From positions 1 through 42,840 of the forward strand of contig DASWCW010000218.1 in NCBI GenBank assembly GCA_036395835.1: a stretch of 42,840 nucleotides of DNA, in the 5' to 3' direction. Within the stretch, counting starts at the first letter, position 1. Every line of letters starts with the position of its first letter. The translations under genes were made by a program, and so were the position numbers. The stretch is from AP-16 sp036395835 (GTDB lineage: Bacteria > Pseudomonadota > Alphaproteobacteria > Rhizobiales > Xanthobacteraceae). Below the pieces are notes generated by a model. That model saw nothing but the letters and a program-made list of their open reading frames with translations, ran no database searches and was not told the DNA's origin. This document shows positions 8,778 to 17,029 of this stretch, in pieces.

Positions 8778-10969
8778 GATCCAAGCGGGCTATGGCTGGC
8801 TTCACGACTGAAAACGATGCATTGCGGAGGAGATGCGTGCTGAGCTATGCGGACAGGATCACAAGCTTTCCACGATGGCATTGGGTGACAATGTCTTTGC
8901 CGGTGCTCGGTGGATTCCTGATGATGATTGCGCTCGCGCTCCCCGCGCTCGCCGACGCGCACGTCATCTTGAAGGGACACACGTTGGCGCTCGGCGGTTT
9001 GGCCTATTCGGCCGACGGCCTGCACGTCGCGACGGCCAGCTACGACCGCACCGCCAAAGTGTGGGAGGCCGCGAGCGGCAAGGAACTTGTCACGCTGGCG
9101 GGACACGGCGCCACGGTCGAGGCCGTGGCCTTTTCGCCCGACGGCAAGTTGCTCGCTACCGGCAGCTACGACGGAACGGTGAAGCTCTGGGATTGGGCTG
9201 CGGGCAAGGAGTTGGCCACGTTCGCGGGGCATTCCAACATGATCCGATCGCTGGCGTACTCGCCCGACGGCAAGACGGTGGCGTCCGGTAGCCACGACAA
9301 CACGATCAAACTGTGGGATGTGGCGAGCGGCCGGGAACGGGCTCAGCTCCATCACGCGGGCGCCGTTCGGTCGCTGGCCTTCAGCCATGATAGCAGAGTG
9401 TTGGCCTCGGGAAGCAACGACACCAATATCAAATTTTGGGACGTCGCCACCGGCATCGAGCTGGCAACGCTGCGAGGTCACGACCACGGCGTCCGAGGCT
9501 TGGCCTTTTCGCCGGACGACAGAACGCTGGTCAGCGGCAGCATGGATAGCACCGTGCGGCTTTGGGATGTCGCCGCCCGAGCGGAGAAGATGACACTCGA
9601 GGGAGCCGAAAATGAGGTCCTCAGCATCGCGCTTTCACCCGATGGCAAGCTGGTCGTCGCTGGCAATCAGGACGACACCCTGAAAGTGTGGGACCTCCAG
9701 ACCGGTAAGCTGCTTGCCAGCGTGCTCAATGTCGGCGACCGCGTCCGCGGCGTGGCGTTTTCGCCCGATGGCAAGACCCTCGCGACGGCCACCATGGACG
9801 CCGCTGCCAAACTGTGGGACTTGGCCGAGGTCCTCAACGCCGGCATCCAGAGTCCCACAGGAACCGGTAAGGGCGATGAAGCGGCGTCGTTTGCGGGACA
9901 TACGGCAGCCGTGATGGCGGTGGCCTTCTCGCCGGACGACAAAATCCTGGCTTCCGCCAGTCACGACCACACCGCGCGTCTTTGGGACGTGGCGAGCGGG
10001 AGGGAGCTGGCCAATCTCAAGGGCCATACCGACGCGATCGTCACCATCGCGCTTGCGCCCGACGGCAAGATTTTGGCCACGGGCGCGTACGACCGAACGG
10101 TTCGGTTGTGGGAGGTGCCAACGGGCAAGCCGCTCGCGACCTTGTCGGGGCACACGAACGTCATCCGCGCGGTTGCCTATGCGCCCGACGGCAAGACGGT
10201 CGCTTCAGGAGGATACGATCAGACGATCAAGATCTGGGATGTGACTACGCTCAAGGAGCTGATAACGCTCAATGGGCATACCGGAGGCGTCAAAGCGCTG
10301 GCCTATTCGCCCGACAGCCGCACGCTTGCTTCCGGCAGCATCGACGGCACGGTCAAATTGTGGGACGTGGCCACGGGCAAAGAGATGGCCGCCATCGATG
10401 TCCACACCGGGCCGGTCCATTCAGTGGCGTTTGCTGCGGACGGCATGCTGCTCTGTTCCGCGGGCGCGAGCAAGGACGTACAGCTGTGGGACATCGGCTC
10501 GGGCAAGGAGCTCGCGCCGTTCAAAGGCCACACGCGCTGGGCTCGGTTCTGTGCGTTCTCTCCTGACGCCAGGATGTTGGCTTCGGCCGGTCTCGACAAC
10601 GTCGTGCGCATCTGGGACGTCGCGACCCGCAAAGAAGTCGCCGAGCTGACAGGGCACCAGCGCCGCATTCACTTTGTGACCTTTTCGCATAGTGGAAGGC
10701 AGCTGGCGACGGCCGCGATGGACCGGACCGTCAAGCTTTGGGACACGCCTGGGCTGGTGCAGGTGCGGGCGAGCCCCACGAGCCAAGGCAGTGGCGGCGG
10801 AGGAGGAGGAGGAGGCGGAAGTGGAAGCGGAGTGCGCGCCGCCTGCAGGGCCGAAAGCGAGAGGCTGTGCGCAGGAGAAGAGCGCCTCGGACGGTGCTTG
10901 CGAGCGCGGATGGATCAGCTCTCGGCTGACTGCAAGGCGGCGCTCGGTTTGAGTGGGCGTAACCAGTAG
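8774..10969 (+). CDS. Exported WD40 double beta-propeller with Gly linker and Cys-rich C-terminal domain
   Basis: The 731-residue protein starts at ATG 8774, overlapping the modC stop. A hydrophobic segment (about residues 40-60, ending ALPALADA) acts as a late signal peptide or anchor. Fourteen consecutive WD40 repeats of about 42 residues follow, most with GH...AFSPDGK...D.T.KLWD, which is enough for two seven-bladed propellers. Repeat 7 carries a 15-residue insertion. A poly-Gly/Ser linker leads to a 45-residue tail, CRAESERLC...CL...LSADCKAAL, which looks like a cysteine-rich GLG1-type repeat and implies a disulfide-forming, extracytoplasmic location. A transport-operon WD40 protein is not part of known Mod systems. 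A role as scaffold or sensor is inferred only from position. Confidence 0.85.
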   Translation: MRSKRAMAGFTTENDALRRRCVLSYADRITSFPRWHWVTMSLPVLGGFLMMIALALPALADAHVILKGHTLALGGLAYSADGLHVATASYDRTAKVWEAASGKELVTLAGHGATVEAVAFSPDGKLLATGSYDGTVKLWDWAAGKELATFAGHSNMIRSLAYSPDGKTVASGSHDNTIKLWDVASGRERAQLHHAGAVRSLAFSHDSRVLASGSNDTNIKFWDVATGIELATLRGHDHGVRGLAFSPDDRTLVSGSMDSTVRLWDVAARAEKMTLEGAENEVLSIALSPDGKLVVAGNQDDTLKVWDLQTGKLLASVLNVGDRVRGVAFSPDGKTLATATMDAAAKLWDLAEVLNAGIQSPTGTGKGDEAASFAGHTAAVMAVAFSPDDKILASASHDHTARLWDVASGRELANLKGHTDAIVTIALAPDGKILATGAYDRTVRLWEVPTGKPLATLSGHTNVIRAVAYAPDGKTVASGGYDQTIKIWDVTTLKELITLNGHTGGVKALAYSPDSRTLASGSIDGTVKLWDVATGKEMAAIDVHTGPVHSVAFAADGMLLCSAGASKDVQLWDIGSGKELAPFKGHTRWARFCAFSPDARMLASAGLDNVVRIWDVATRKEVAELTGHQRRIHFVTFSHSGRQLATAAMDRTVKLWDTPGLVQVRASPTSQGSGGGGGGGGGSGSGVRAACRAESERLCAGEERLGRCLRARMDQLSADCKAALGLSGRNQ

Positions 10970-11024
10970 CAAGTGTAAGCAACCCGCCGATGCGTCGGTA
11001 TCAAGGAAATAGAAGGTGACGAAG

Positions 11025-11837
11025 ATGAACAACGAAGCCTTGAACCGCATGACCATGGCCTTGGTGGGCGCGAGCCCGACTGACGAAGCACAAATGGGCC
11101 TGCTCGACACGCAGGCCGTCATCCAGATCCTGCCTGACGCAAACGTCATCAAGATCGGCGGCCAGAGCTTCATCGACCGCGGGCGAGCCGCGGTGTTCCC
11201 ACTCATCGAGGAGATAGTTGAGAATCTGCCCCGTCACAAAATGATCATCGGAACGGGTGCCGGCACCCGGGCCCGACACGCTTATAGTGTCGGCCTCGAT
11301 CTCGGCGTGCCGACCGGCGTGCTTAGCGTGCTCGGCTTTTTCGTCAGTATCCAGAACGCCAAGATAATGCACTACCTTTTGGCGAAGCACGGCATTCCAG
11401 CGATCGAGCCGGCCCAATTCGCTCAGCTCCCGCTTTATCTCGCCGAGCGGCAGGCGGTCGTCTCGGTCGGCATGCCGCCTTACGCGTATTGGCAGCCCAA
11501 TCCGGAAATTGGCCGCATTCCACCACACCGCACCGATGCCGGTTGCTATCTCATCAGCGAAGTCTTGGGGGCGCGCTCGATGATCTATGTCAAGGACGAA
11601 GATGGCCTCTACACGGCCGATCCGAAAAAGGACCGTAACGCGAAGTTCATCCCTAACATCACCGTCGAGGAGATCGAGCGGCTCGACCTCGCTGATGTCG
11701 TCCTCGAACATACCGTGTTCCAACTCATGCGGAACGCCAAGCACCGCCGCTCGGTGCAGGTCATCAATGGTCTGAAGAGAGGCAATTTGACCCGCGCGCT
11801 CAATGGCGAGCGTGTGGGGACGATCATCACCGCGTAA
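11025..11837 (+). CDS. mosB: Molybdenum storage protein, beta-like subunit (MosB)
   Basis: This 270-residue protein has the UMP-kinase fold, the same length as MosB of Azotobacter vinelandii as I recall it. Together with MosA it should form the cage that stores molybdate or tungstate as polyoxometalate clusters at the cost of ATP. Strong matches include LPDANVIKIGGQSFIDRGRA, GTGAGTRARH, LLAKHGIP, GMPPY, IPPHRTDAGC, FVKDEDGLYTADP-like YVKDEDGLYTADP, and the C-terminal GNLTRALNGERVGTIITA. ATG 11025 is preferred because AAGG stands 8 bases upstream; a GTG at 11016 is also in frame. It lies 55 bases after the WD40 gene and 12 bases before the partner subunit. Confidence 0.9.
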   Translation: MNNEALNRMTMALVGASPTDEAQMGLLDTQAVIQILPDANVIKIGGQSFIDRGRAAVFPLIEEIVENLPRHKMIIGTGAGTRARHAYSVGLDLGVPTGVLSVLGFFVSIQNAKIMHYLLAKHGIPAIEPAQFAQLPLYLAERQAVVSVGMPPYAYWQPNPEIGRIPPHRTDAGCYLISEVLGARSMIYVKDEDGLYTADPKKDRNAKFIPNITVEEIERLDLADVVLEHTVFQLMRNAKHRRSVQVINGLKRGNLTRALNGERVGTIITA

Positions 11838-11849
11838 GCGAGGCCGACC

Positions 11850-12710
11850 ATGTCATCGTTCGCACCGTCATCGCCTACGGCTGAAATTCCCGTCGACGGA
11901 CGCCACCATGTCGAGTCGATGCTGATGCGCGAGAGCCTGCTGGACAAACGGGTGATGTCCTCGACCGAGACGCCCGTCGTGAGAATGCTGCCGTTTTGTC
12001 ACGTGCTCAAAGTCGGCGGCCGCTCGATCGTCGACCGTGGCAAGAGCGCGACCTATCCGCTGGTCGATGCCATTGTCTCAGCGCTGGCGAACTTCAAGCT
12101 GGTCATTGCCACCGGCGGCGGCATCCGCAGCCGGCACGTGACCTCGATCGGCATGGATCTCGGCCTGCCGACCGGCGTGCTGGCGCAGCTGCGAATCATC
12201 GACGCTCTCGGCAATGCCCACCTCCTCGGGACGCTGCTCGCGCCGCACGGCGTGGTGGCGATCCCGCCGGAAATTCTCGGACACATGCTGCCGTTCTTTA
12301 TCAAGGCGGCCCCGGCCGTAATCTGCAACGGCGACCCGCCGTTCTCCATCTGGGAGCACCCGCCGCGTGTCGGCCGCATACCGCCGCACCGCACGGACGC
12401 AGGCAGTTTTTTGCTCGCCGAGTGTTATGGCTGCGTCAACCATACGCTGATCAAGGATGTCGATGGTCTCTACGAGGCGGACCCCAAGACTAACCCGAAG
12501 GCTGCCTTCATCAAGGACATCACGGTGACGGAGCTCAAGGCGCGCAAGCTGCCGACCTTGCCGTTCGACCGGGCGCTCATCGATCTTCTTGCCTGCGCCC
12601 GCCAAGTGAAGCAATTCCAGGTCATTAACGGGCTCAACCCGCATCTGCTGGAGCCAGCGCTGCGCGGCGAACACGTCGGAACCATCGTCCGTAAGGACGT
12701 GACGGATTAG
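11850..12710 (+). CDS. mosA: Molybdenum storage protein, alpha-like subunit (MosA)
   Basis: This second UMP-kinase-fold subunit (286 residues) carries LKVGGRSIVDRGK, ATGGGIRSRH, GMDLGLPTGVLAQL, RIPPHRTDAGSF, IKDVDGLYEADP and LRGEHVGTIVRK. These place it with MosA. It starts at ATG 11850 with GAGG upstream. Aligned by eye with A. vinelandii MosA (from memory), the residues I associate with the molybdenum-oxide cluster (Glu129, His130, His140, His156) fall on Pro, Pro, Phe and Ser. The triple-His run after FPPY is replaced by SIW. The nucleotide-binding parts look intact. The subunit may therefore be structural, or may hold a different cluster. Confidence 0.85.
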   Translation: MSSFAPSSPTAEIPVDGRHHVESMLMRESLLDKRVMSSTETPVVRMLPFCHVLKVGGRSIVDRGKSATYPLVDAIVSALANFKLVIATGGGIRSRHVTSIGMDLGLPTGVLAQLRIIDALGNAHLLGTLLAPHGVVAIPPEILGHMLPFFIKAAPAVICNGDPPFSIWEHPPRVGRIPPHRTDAGSFLLAECYGCVNHTLIKDVDGLYEADPKTNPKAAFIKDITVTELKARKLPTLPFDRALIDLLACARQVKQFQVINGLNPHLLEPALRGEHVGTIVRKDVTD

Positions 12711-12730
12711 CGCCGCGAGGGCGATCCCCG

Positions 12731-13525
12731 GTGGTGATGGTAGTGGCAGCTCTGACCAGCATGTCCATCTCGTCAACTGCATCCGAACCCGTGCTTCTGC
12801 ACGCGGCCGGGAGTTTGCGCGCACCGCTCACCGAAGTCGTAAAGACGTTCGCGGCCGACACCGGTTTGCAGGTGCAGCCGAAGTTCGGGGCGTCGGGCTT
12901 GCTCAAGGACGAGATCCTCTCCGGCGCGCCGGCTGGGGTGTTCGCGTCGGCCAATCTGGAGCATCCGAAAGCATTGGCCCAGGCAAAGCGCGCTGGGCCG
13001 GTAGTGCTGTTTGCCCGCAACAAGCTTTGTGCCCTCGTGCGGCCTGACCTGGTGGTCGATCCCGCAACATTGCTCGACCGGATGCTCGATTCGAACGTGA
13101 AGCTCGGCACCTCGACGCCGCGGGCCGACCCGTCGGGCGACTATGCGTGGGAGGTGTTCCGCAAAGCCGACGCGCTCAGGGCCGGTGCGTTCTCGAAGCT
13201 CGAGCAGAAGGCCCTGCAACTCACCGGCGGTCCTGGCACTAAGGCGGCGCCAACCGGGCGTTCGCTCTATGGCACCCTCGTGGCGGACGGATCAGCCGAC
13301 ATTTTCCTGACCTATTGCACGAATGCCGTTGCGGCACGGCGCGATGATCGTGGATTGCAAGTGGTTGCTCTACCCGAAGTTCTGCGCGTTAGCGCGGACT
13401 ATGGTCTGACGGTCGTCTCCACTGCTTCCCCAGACGCGTACCGCTTTGCGTTGTTCATCCTTTCTGAGATCGGTCAACAGATTTTGGCGAACCACGGTTT
13501 CGCGGTTCCCAGTTCGCCGCACTGA
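12731..13525 (+). CDS. Second ModA-like molybdate/tungstate-binding protein
   Basis: This 264-residue periplasmic binding protein starts at GTG 12731 (ATG 12737 also possible), 20 bases after the mosA stop, with GAGGG about 10 bases upstream. The N-terminus is hydrophobic and ends ASEPVLLHAAGSLRAPL, which contains the first ModA strand. The motifs FGASGLLKDEI, GVFASANLEHPKAL and DPSGDYAWEVF line an oxyanion pocket. It differs strongly from the ModA encoded upstream, so it is not a recent duplicate. It may widen the affinity range or favour tungstate. It is the last gene of the molybdenum set. Confidence 0.8.
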   Translation: MVMVVAALTSMSISSTASEPVLLHAAGSLRAPLTEVVKTFAADTGLQVQPKFGASGLLKDEILSGAPAGVFASANLEHPKALAQAKRAGPVVLFARNKLCALVRPDLVVDPATLLDRMLDSNVKLGTSTPRADPSGDYAWEVFRKADALRAGAFSKLEQKALQLTGGPGTKAAPTGRSLYGTLVADGSADIFLTYCTNAVAARRDDRGLQVVALPEVLRVSADYGLTVVSTASPDAYRFALFILSEIGQQILANHGFAVPSSPH

Positions 13526-13561
13526 ACCCTTGACTTCCGCTAAGGGACCCAAAAAAGACAT

Positions 13562-14029
13562 TCAGCGTGCTAATTCGATCACCGCGTCGGCGCCCGCGAG
13601 CCGCATTGGGGGAATTTCGAGGCCGAGCGTCTTGGCCGTCTTGAGGTTGATGAGCAGATCAAATTTCGTCGGCAGCACGACCGGCAAGTCACCCGGTTTT
13701 TCGCCCTTCGCAACGCGGCAAACGTAGTTGCCCGCCTCGCGATAGGCGTCGAGTCGGTTGGCGCCGTAGCTGATCAGTCGTTGTGGCCCTCCGCCCAGCG
13801 GTATTCGATCGTCACGTTGCGCCCTTCATCGTAGCCGGCCGCGCTCAAGCCCTGCCGGAACGCGCGCAGACGGCTTGCGAATAGTTCGGGCGACTCGCTG
13901 CCGAGATTCCAATGACCGGCACCGGCCTCTGCGCGTGCACCGCCAACGGCCACGCCGCCGCGCCGCCGAGCCGCCGAGCAGCCGAGCAGCCGAGCAGCCG
14001 AGCAGCGCGATTAAATCGCGGCGCCTCAT
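13562..14029 (-). pseudogene. Decayed ABC_sub_bind-type substrate-binding protein
   Basis: The remnant starts MRRRDLIALLG at ATG 14029 and ends LGLEIPPMRLAGADAVIELA before a TGA at 13562-13564, both ends typical of the ABC_sub_bind (TrpX-like) family. Between them the frame changes at least twice: AWPLAVHAQRPVPVIG is in one frame and FRQGLSAAGYDEGRNVTIEY in another. The middle of the protein (roughly 170 residues) is deleted, so the N-terminal domain joins directly to ISYGANRLDAYREAG. A tandem 8-base repeat disrupts the signal peptide. It is clearly not functional. Confidence 0.85.
13973..14004. repeat. Four tandem copies of an 8-base unit
   Basis: The unit GCCGAGCA occurs four times in a row, preceded by two diverged CCGCCGAG copies. 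Because 8 is not a multiple of 3, each gain or loss shifts the frame. The repeat lies inside the signal-peptide region of the pseudogene, which points to slipped-strand mispairing as one cause of decay. Confidence 0.9.
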
Positions 14030-14367
14030 CTTTTTGGCGAGGACGGCAGGAAATCGGTGTTCGATGCGGCCTTGCCCCTGAGTTGCCATGCCGCTGCCCT
14101 CTGAGCGAGTACTCTACAGCAGTCATGGCGAGGGCACGAAGGTCTCTTTTTGGTACATTCGCGACATCGTCCTGTGCCGCTCGGAATTCCGCTTTCGGCA
14201 AAAGACTCTGAAGACCGGGTTTGACCCGAACCGCTCCTGAGGGACGACAACAAAAGGAGTGGCGCCTTGCTCTGCCTGAGCGCGGTCTACTTCTCATCCG
14301 CCACGACCTGGTCTAATGGTAATGTCTTACATTCTGCCGTTAGCATGGACTCCAACCTGGGGGGTAG
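14030..14367. other. Gene-free stretch between two diverging pseudogenes
   Basis: These 338 bases separate the divergent starts of two decayed substrate-binding protein genes. I recognise no gene, hairpin or promoter in them. The stretch probably contains the remains of both promoters. Confidence 0.4.
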
Positions 14368-15341
14368 ATGAGACGACGCGAATTCATCACGCTCCTTGGC
14401 GGCGCCTCAGCATGACCGCTCGCAGCCCGCACGCAAGAGGCATTGCCCGTGATCGGGATGCTCAGCAGCGTGCCCTTCGAAACGCGGCGCGAGCAGCTCG
14501 GCGCGTTTTAACGCGGGCTGGGCGGATCCGGTTATGTCGAAGGCCGCAACGTGATGCTCGAATATCGGTCGGCGAACAATCAAGTCGATCGAATGCCGGC
14601 CTTGGCGGCGGACTTGGTCCGCCGCCAGGTCGCCGTCATCGTCACCATCGGGGGCGACGTTTCGAGCCGGGCCAGGACGGCCACAACAACAACACCTATC
14701 GTGTTCGTCAGCGGCTTCGACCCGGTCAAGGCCGGTCTCGTCGCCAGCCTCAACCACCCGGGCGGCAACCTCACGGGCGTAAGCTTCCTGGTGAACCTGA
14801 CGGTCCGAAGCGCCTGGAGCTCCTCAGCGAGCTCGCCCCCGCGGCCGCGAAGATTGGCATGCTGGTGAATCCCGACAATCCCAATGCGGAGACCGACACG
14901 AGAGACGCGCAGGCGGCGGCGGGGGCGCTCGGGAAGAAACTCGTCGTCGCCAAGGCCCGTACTGAACGCGACCTCGACACACAGTTCGCAACGTTCGTCC
15001 ACCAGCAAATCGGAGCGGTCTCGGTCGACGCCGATCCCTTTTTCCTTGCCGCGCGCGAGCAGATCGTTGCGCTCGCGGCCGTGCGCGTGCTGCCCACAAT
15101 GTACTCGTTTCGCGAGTTCGCCGAGATCGGCGGGCTCATGAGCTACGGAACCAGTCTTGCAAACGCCTATCGGCAGGCCGGAGTCTACGCCGGCAAGATT
15201 CTCAAAGGCGAAAAGCCGTCAGATCTGCCTGTTATTCAGCCGACCAAGTTCGAGCTGGTCGTCAACCTCAAGACGGCCAAGGCACTTGGCCTCAAAGTCC
15301 CGCTGACTTTGCAGGTGGCCGCCGACGAGGTCATCGAATGA
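14368..15341 (+). pseudogene. ABC_sub_bind-type substrate-binding protein, broken by stops and a frameshift
   Basis: From ATG 14368 the frame reads MRRREFITLLGGASA, a Tat-like leader, then meets TGA at 14413-14415 and TAA at 14509-14511. Between and after these stops the family sequence continues in frame (LPVIGMLSS, GYVEGRNVMLEYRSANNQVD, PALAADLVRRQVAVIV, LNHPGGNLTGVSFLVN). Near 14790-14805 a single-base loss moves the rest to another frame (PKRLELLSELAPAAAKIGML onward to ADEVIE at 15341). The C-terminal two thirds look well preserved, so the inactivation seems recent. It is paralogous to the remnant at 13562-14029. Confidence 0.9.
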
Positions 15342-15651
15342 GGTGGATCGCGACCGGTCTCGATTGGCTGCCTGCGTCCGGAATCGGCATCTCGGATGTG
15401 GCGTGATGGCCGACTTGAGTCCGCAATGCGCCGCAAGGCGGACAGCCACGATCGCCTATCAATTCGGATCAGGGGGTACATAGCCTGGGCAGCTGCAAAT
15501 TCGGGCGGCGTGGCTTGCCTATCCGCTCGCGTAATCACGCGGCGTGGCGCCCGGCGCGGGGCTATGGGCTCTCAACCTAAGTTACACTTATGGCCTACCC
15601 GCAATCGAAAGCTGTTTTGGTGCAAAATTGAATGCCCTTAAGGCTCTGTTT
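15342..15651. other. Gene-free stretch
   Basis: These 310 bases lie between the end of the plus-strand pseudogene and the end of the minus-strand PhoR-like gene, a convergent junction. Short frames exist but none resembles a protein, and no convincing terminator hairpin followed by a T run was found. Confidence 0.4.
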
Positions 15652-16992
15652 TTACTCAATAGATTCAATGAACGACGGCGGTAATATGCTGCCGCGCGGC
15701 GGTTCACGTGGGGCGAGCGGCAGGCGCACGGTGAAGGTCGCGCCTTCGCCGAGCCGGCTTTCGATGCCGAGCCGGCCGCGATGGCGATTGAGCACATGCT
15801 TGACGAGCGAAAGCCCGAGCCCGGTGCCGCCCTCGGCGCGGCTTTGGCCGACGTCGATGCGATAGAACCGCTCGGTCAGGCGCGGCAGATGCTCCGCCGC
15901 AATGCCCGGCCCGTAATCGCGAACGCGGACGATCGCCTCGCCGCTGCCGTCCGCGGTCGCGGCACGCTCGGCCGAGATGTCGACGCGCTTGCCCGAAGCC
16001 GCGTATTTCACCGCATTCTCGACGAGATTCTCGAACACGCGGGTGAGCTCGTCGCGGTCACCCGGAACGATGAGCGGTTCGGTCGGAATGGCGAGCTCGA
16101 TCGCCACCCCGCGCTCGCGTGCGAGCATCTGCAGAGCGTCGGCGACCTGGCGAACGATCGCGCCGAGCTCGAGCGGCGTTTCGGGTCGCACATGCGCATT
16201 GAGCTCGACGCGCGACAGCGACAGAAGATCATCGATCAGCCGCGCCATGCGATGCGCCTGCGTCTTCATGATGGCGAGAAAGCGCTCGCGCGCCCGAGGA
16301 TCGTCGCGGGCGGGACCTTGCAGCGTATCGATGAATCCCGACAGCGAAGCCAGCGGCGTGCGCAGCTCATGGCTGGCATTGGCGACGAAGTCGGCGCGCA
16401 TCTCCTCGACACGGCGCAAGGGAGTAAGATCATGAAAAATCATCAGCAGGAGGTGACGCGTGCCGCGCGAACCTTCGGGCAAGTCGATCGGCGCAATGTG
16501 AGCGGCCAGCCAGCGGTCGACCGGAACGCGCTCGGAGAATTCGACGCGCTGCGCGCCTGCCCCCGCCCCGGCCAGCCGAATCGCTTCGACGACCTCCGGT
16601 GCGCGCAGCGCCAGCGAAGCCGCTTCGCCTCGGCTCAGCGCCGGGGCCATTGCGCTCGCCTGCGCGTTGAAGGCGACGACTCGGGCACCGCGATCGAGCA
16701 CGATCACCGGATCCGGGAGCTTGCCGATCAAAATCTCGATCCACGGGCCGGCGATTTCCGGCTCGGGATTCTCCGGCCCGCGCCCCGCACGCTGCGGGAT
16801 GGAGGTGACGCGGCCGAAGACCGCAGCCGCCGCGATCACGGCGAACCCGAGCAACGCGTAGGACAACGACAGCGCGCCGAACGCGGTAACCCCCGACAGT
16901 ACCAGCGCGGCGGCCAGCAACACGCCACGCGCGGCAACAAGCCGCTCCCGCAGCGGCATGCCCCCGGGAAATTGGCTGCGCTCATCGGACAT
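15652..16992 (-). CDS. PhoR-like sensor histidine kinase
   Basis: The protein has 446 residues from ATG 16992 (MSDERSQFPGG). Two hydrophobic helices (about 23-60) are followed by a PAS-like domain (about 85-190). The HisKA domain has FVANASHELRTPLASLSGF, with phospho-acceptor His208, and the HATPase domain has N box ENLVENAVKYA, G1 DYGPGIAAEH and G2 GGTGLGLSLVKHV. The H-box and short periplasmic part match PhoR, the phosphate-limitation kinase. The usual neighbours (phoB, phoU, pstSCAB) are absent on both sides, so assignment to phosphate sensing is tentative. The YbhN-like gene ends 37 bases upstream and may be co-transcribed. The frame is open 113 codons further upstream, but that part overlaps the neighbouring gene and has no homology. 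Confidence 0.85.
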   Translation of the reverse strand: MSDERSQFPGGMPLRERLVAARGVLLAAALVLSGVTAFGALSLSYALLGFAVIAAAAVFGRVTSIPQRAGRGPENPEPEIAGPWIEILIGKLPDPVIVLDRGARVVAFNAQASAMAPALSRGEAASLALRAPEVVEAIRLAGAGAGAQRVEFSERVPVDRWLAAHIAPIDLPEGSRGTRHLLLMIFHDLTPLRRVEEMRADFVANASHELRTPLASLSGFIDTLQGPARDDPRARERFLAIMKTQAHRMARLIDDLLSLSRVELNAHVRPETPLELGAIVRQVADALQMLARERGVAIELAIPTEPLIVPGDRDELTRVFENLVENAVKYAASGKRVDISAERAATADGSGEAIVRVRDYGPGIAAEHLPRLTERFYRIDVGQSRAEGGTGLGLSLVKHVLNRHRGRLGIESRLGEGATFTVRLPLAPREPPRGSILPPSFIESIE

Positions 16993-17029
16993 GGCGGTCC
17001 AATTATCAGAAATCAGAACAGACCAGCAA

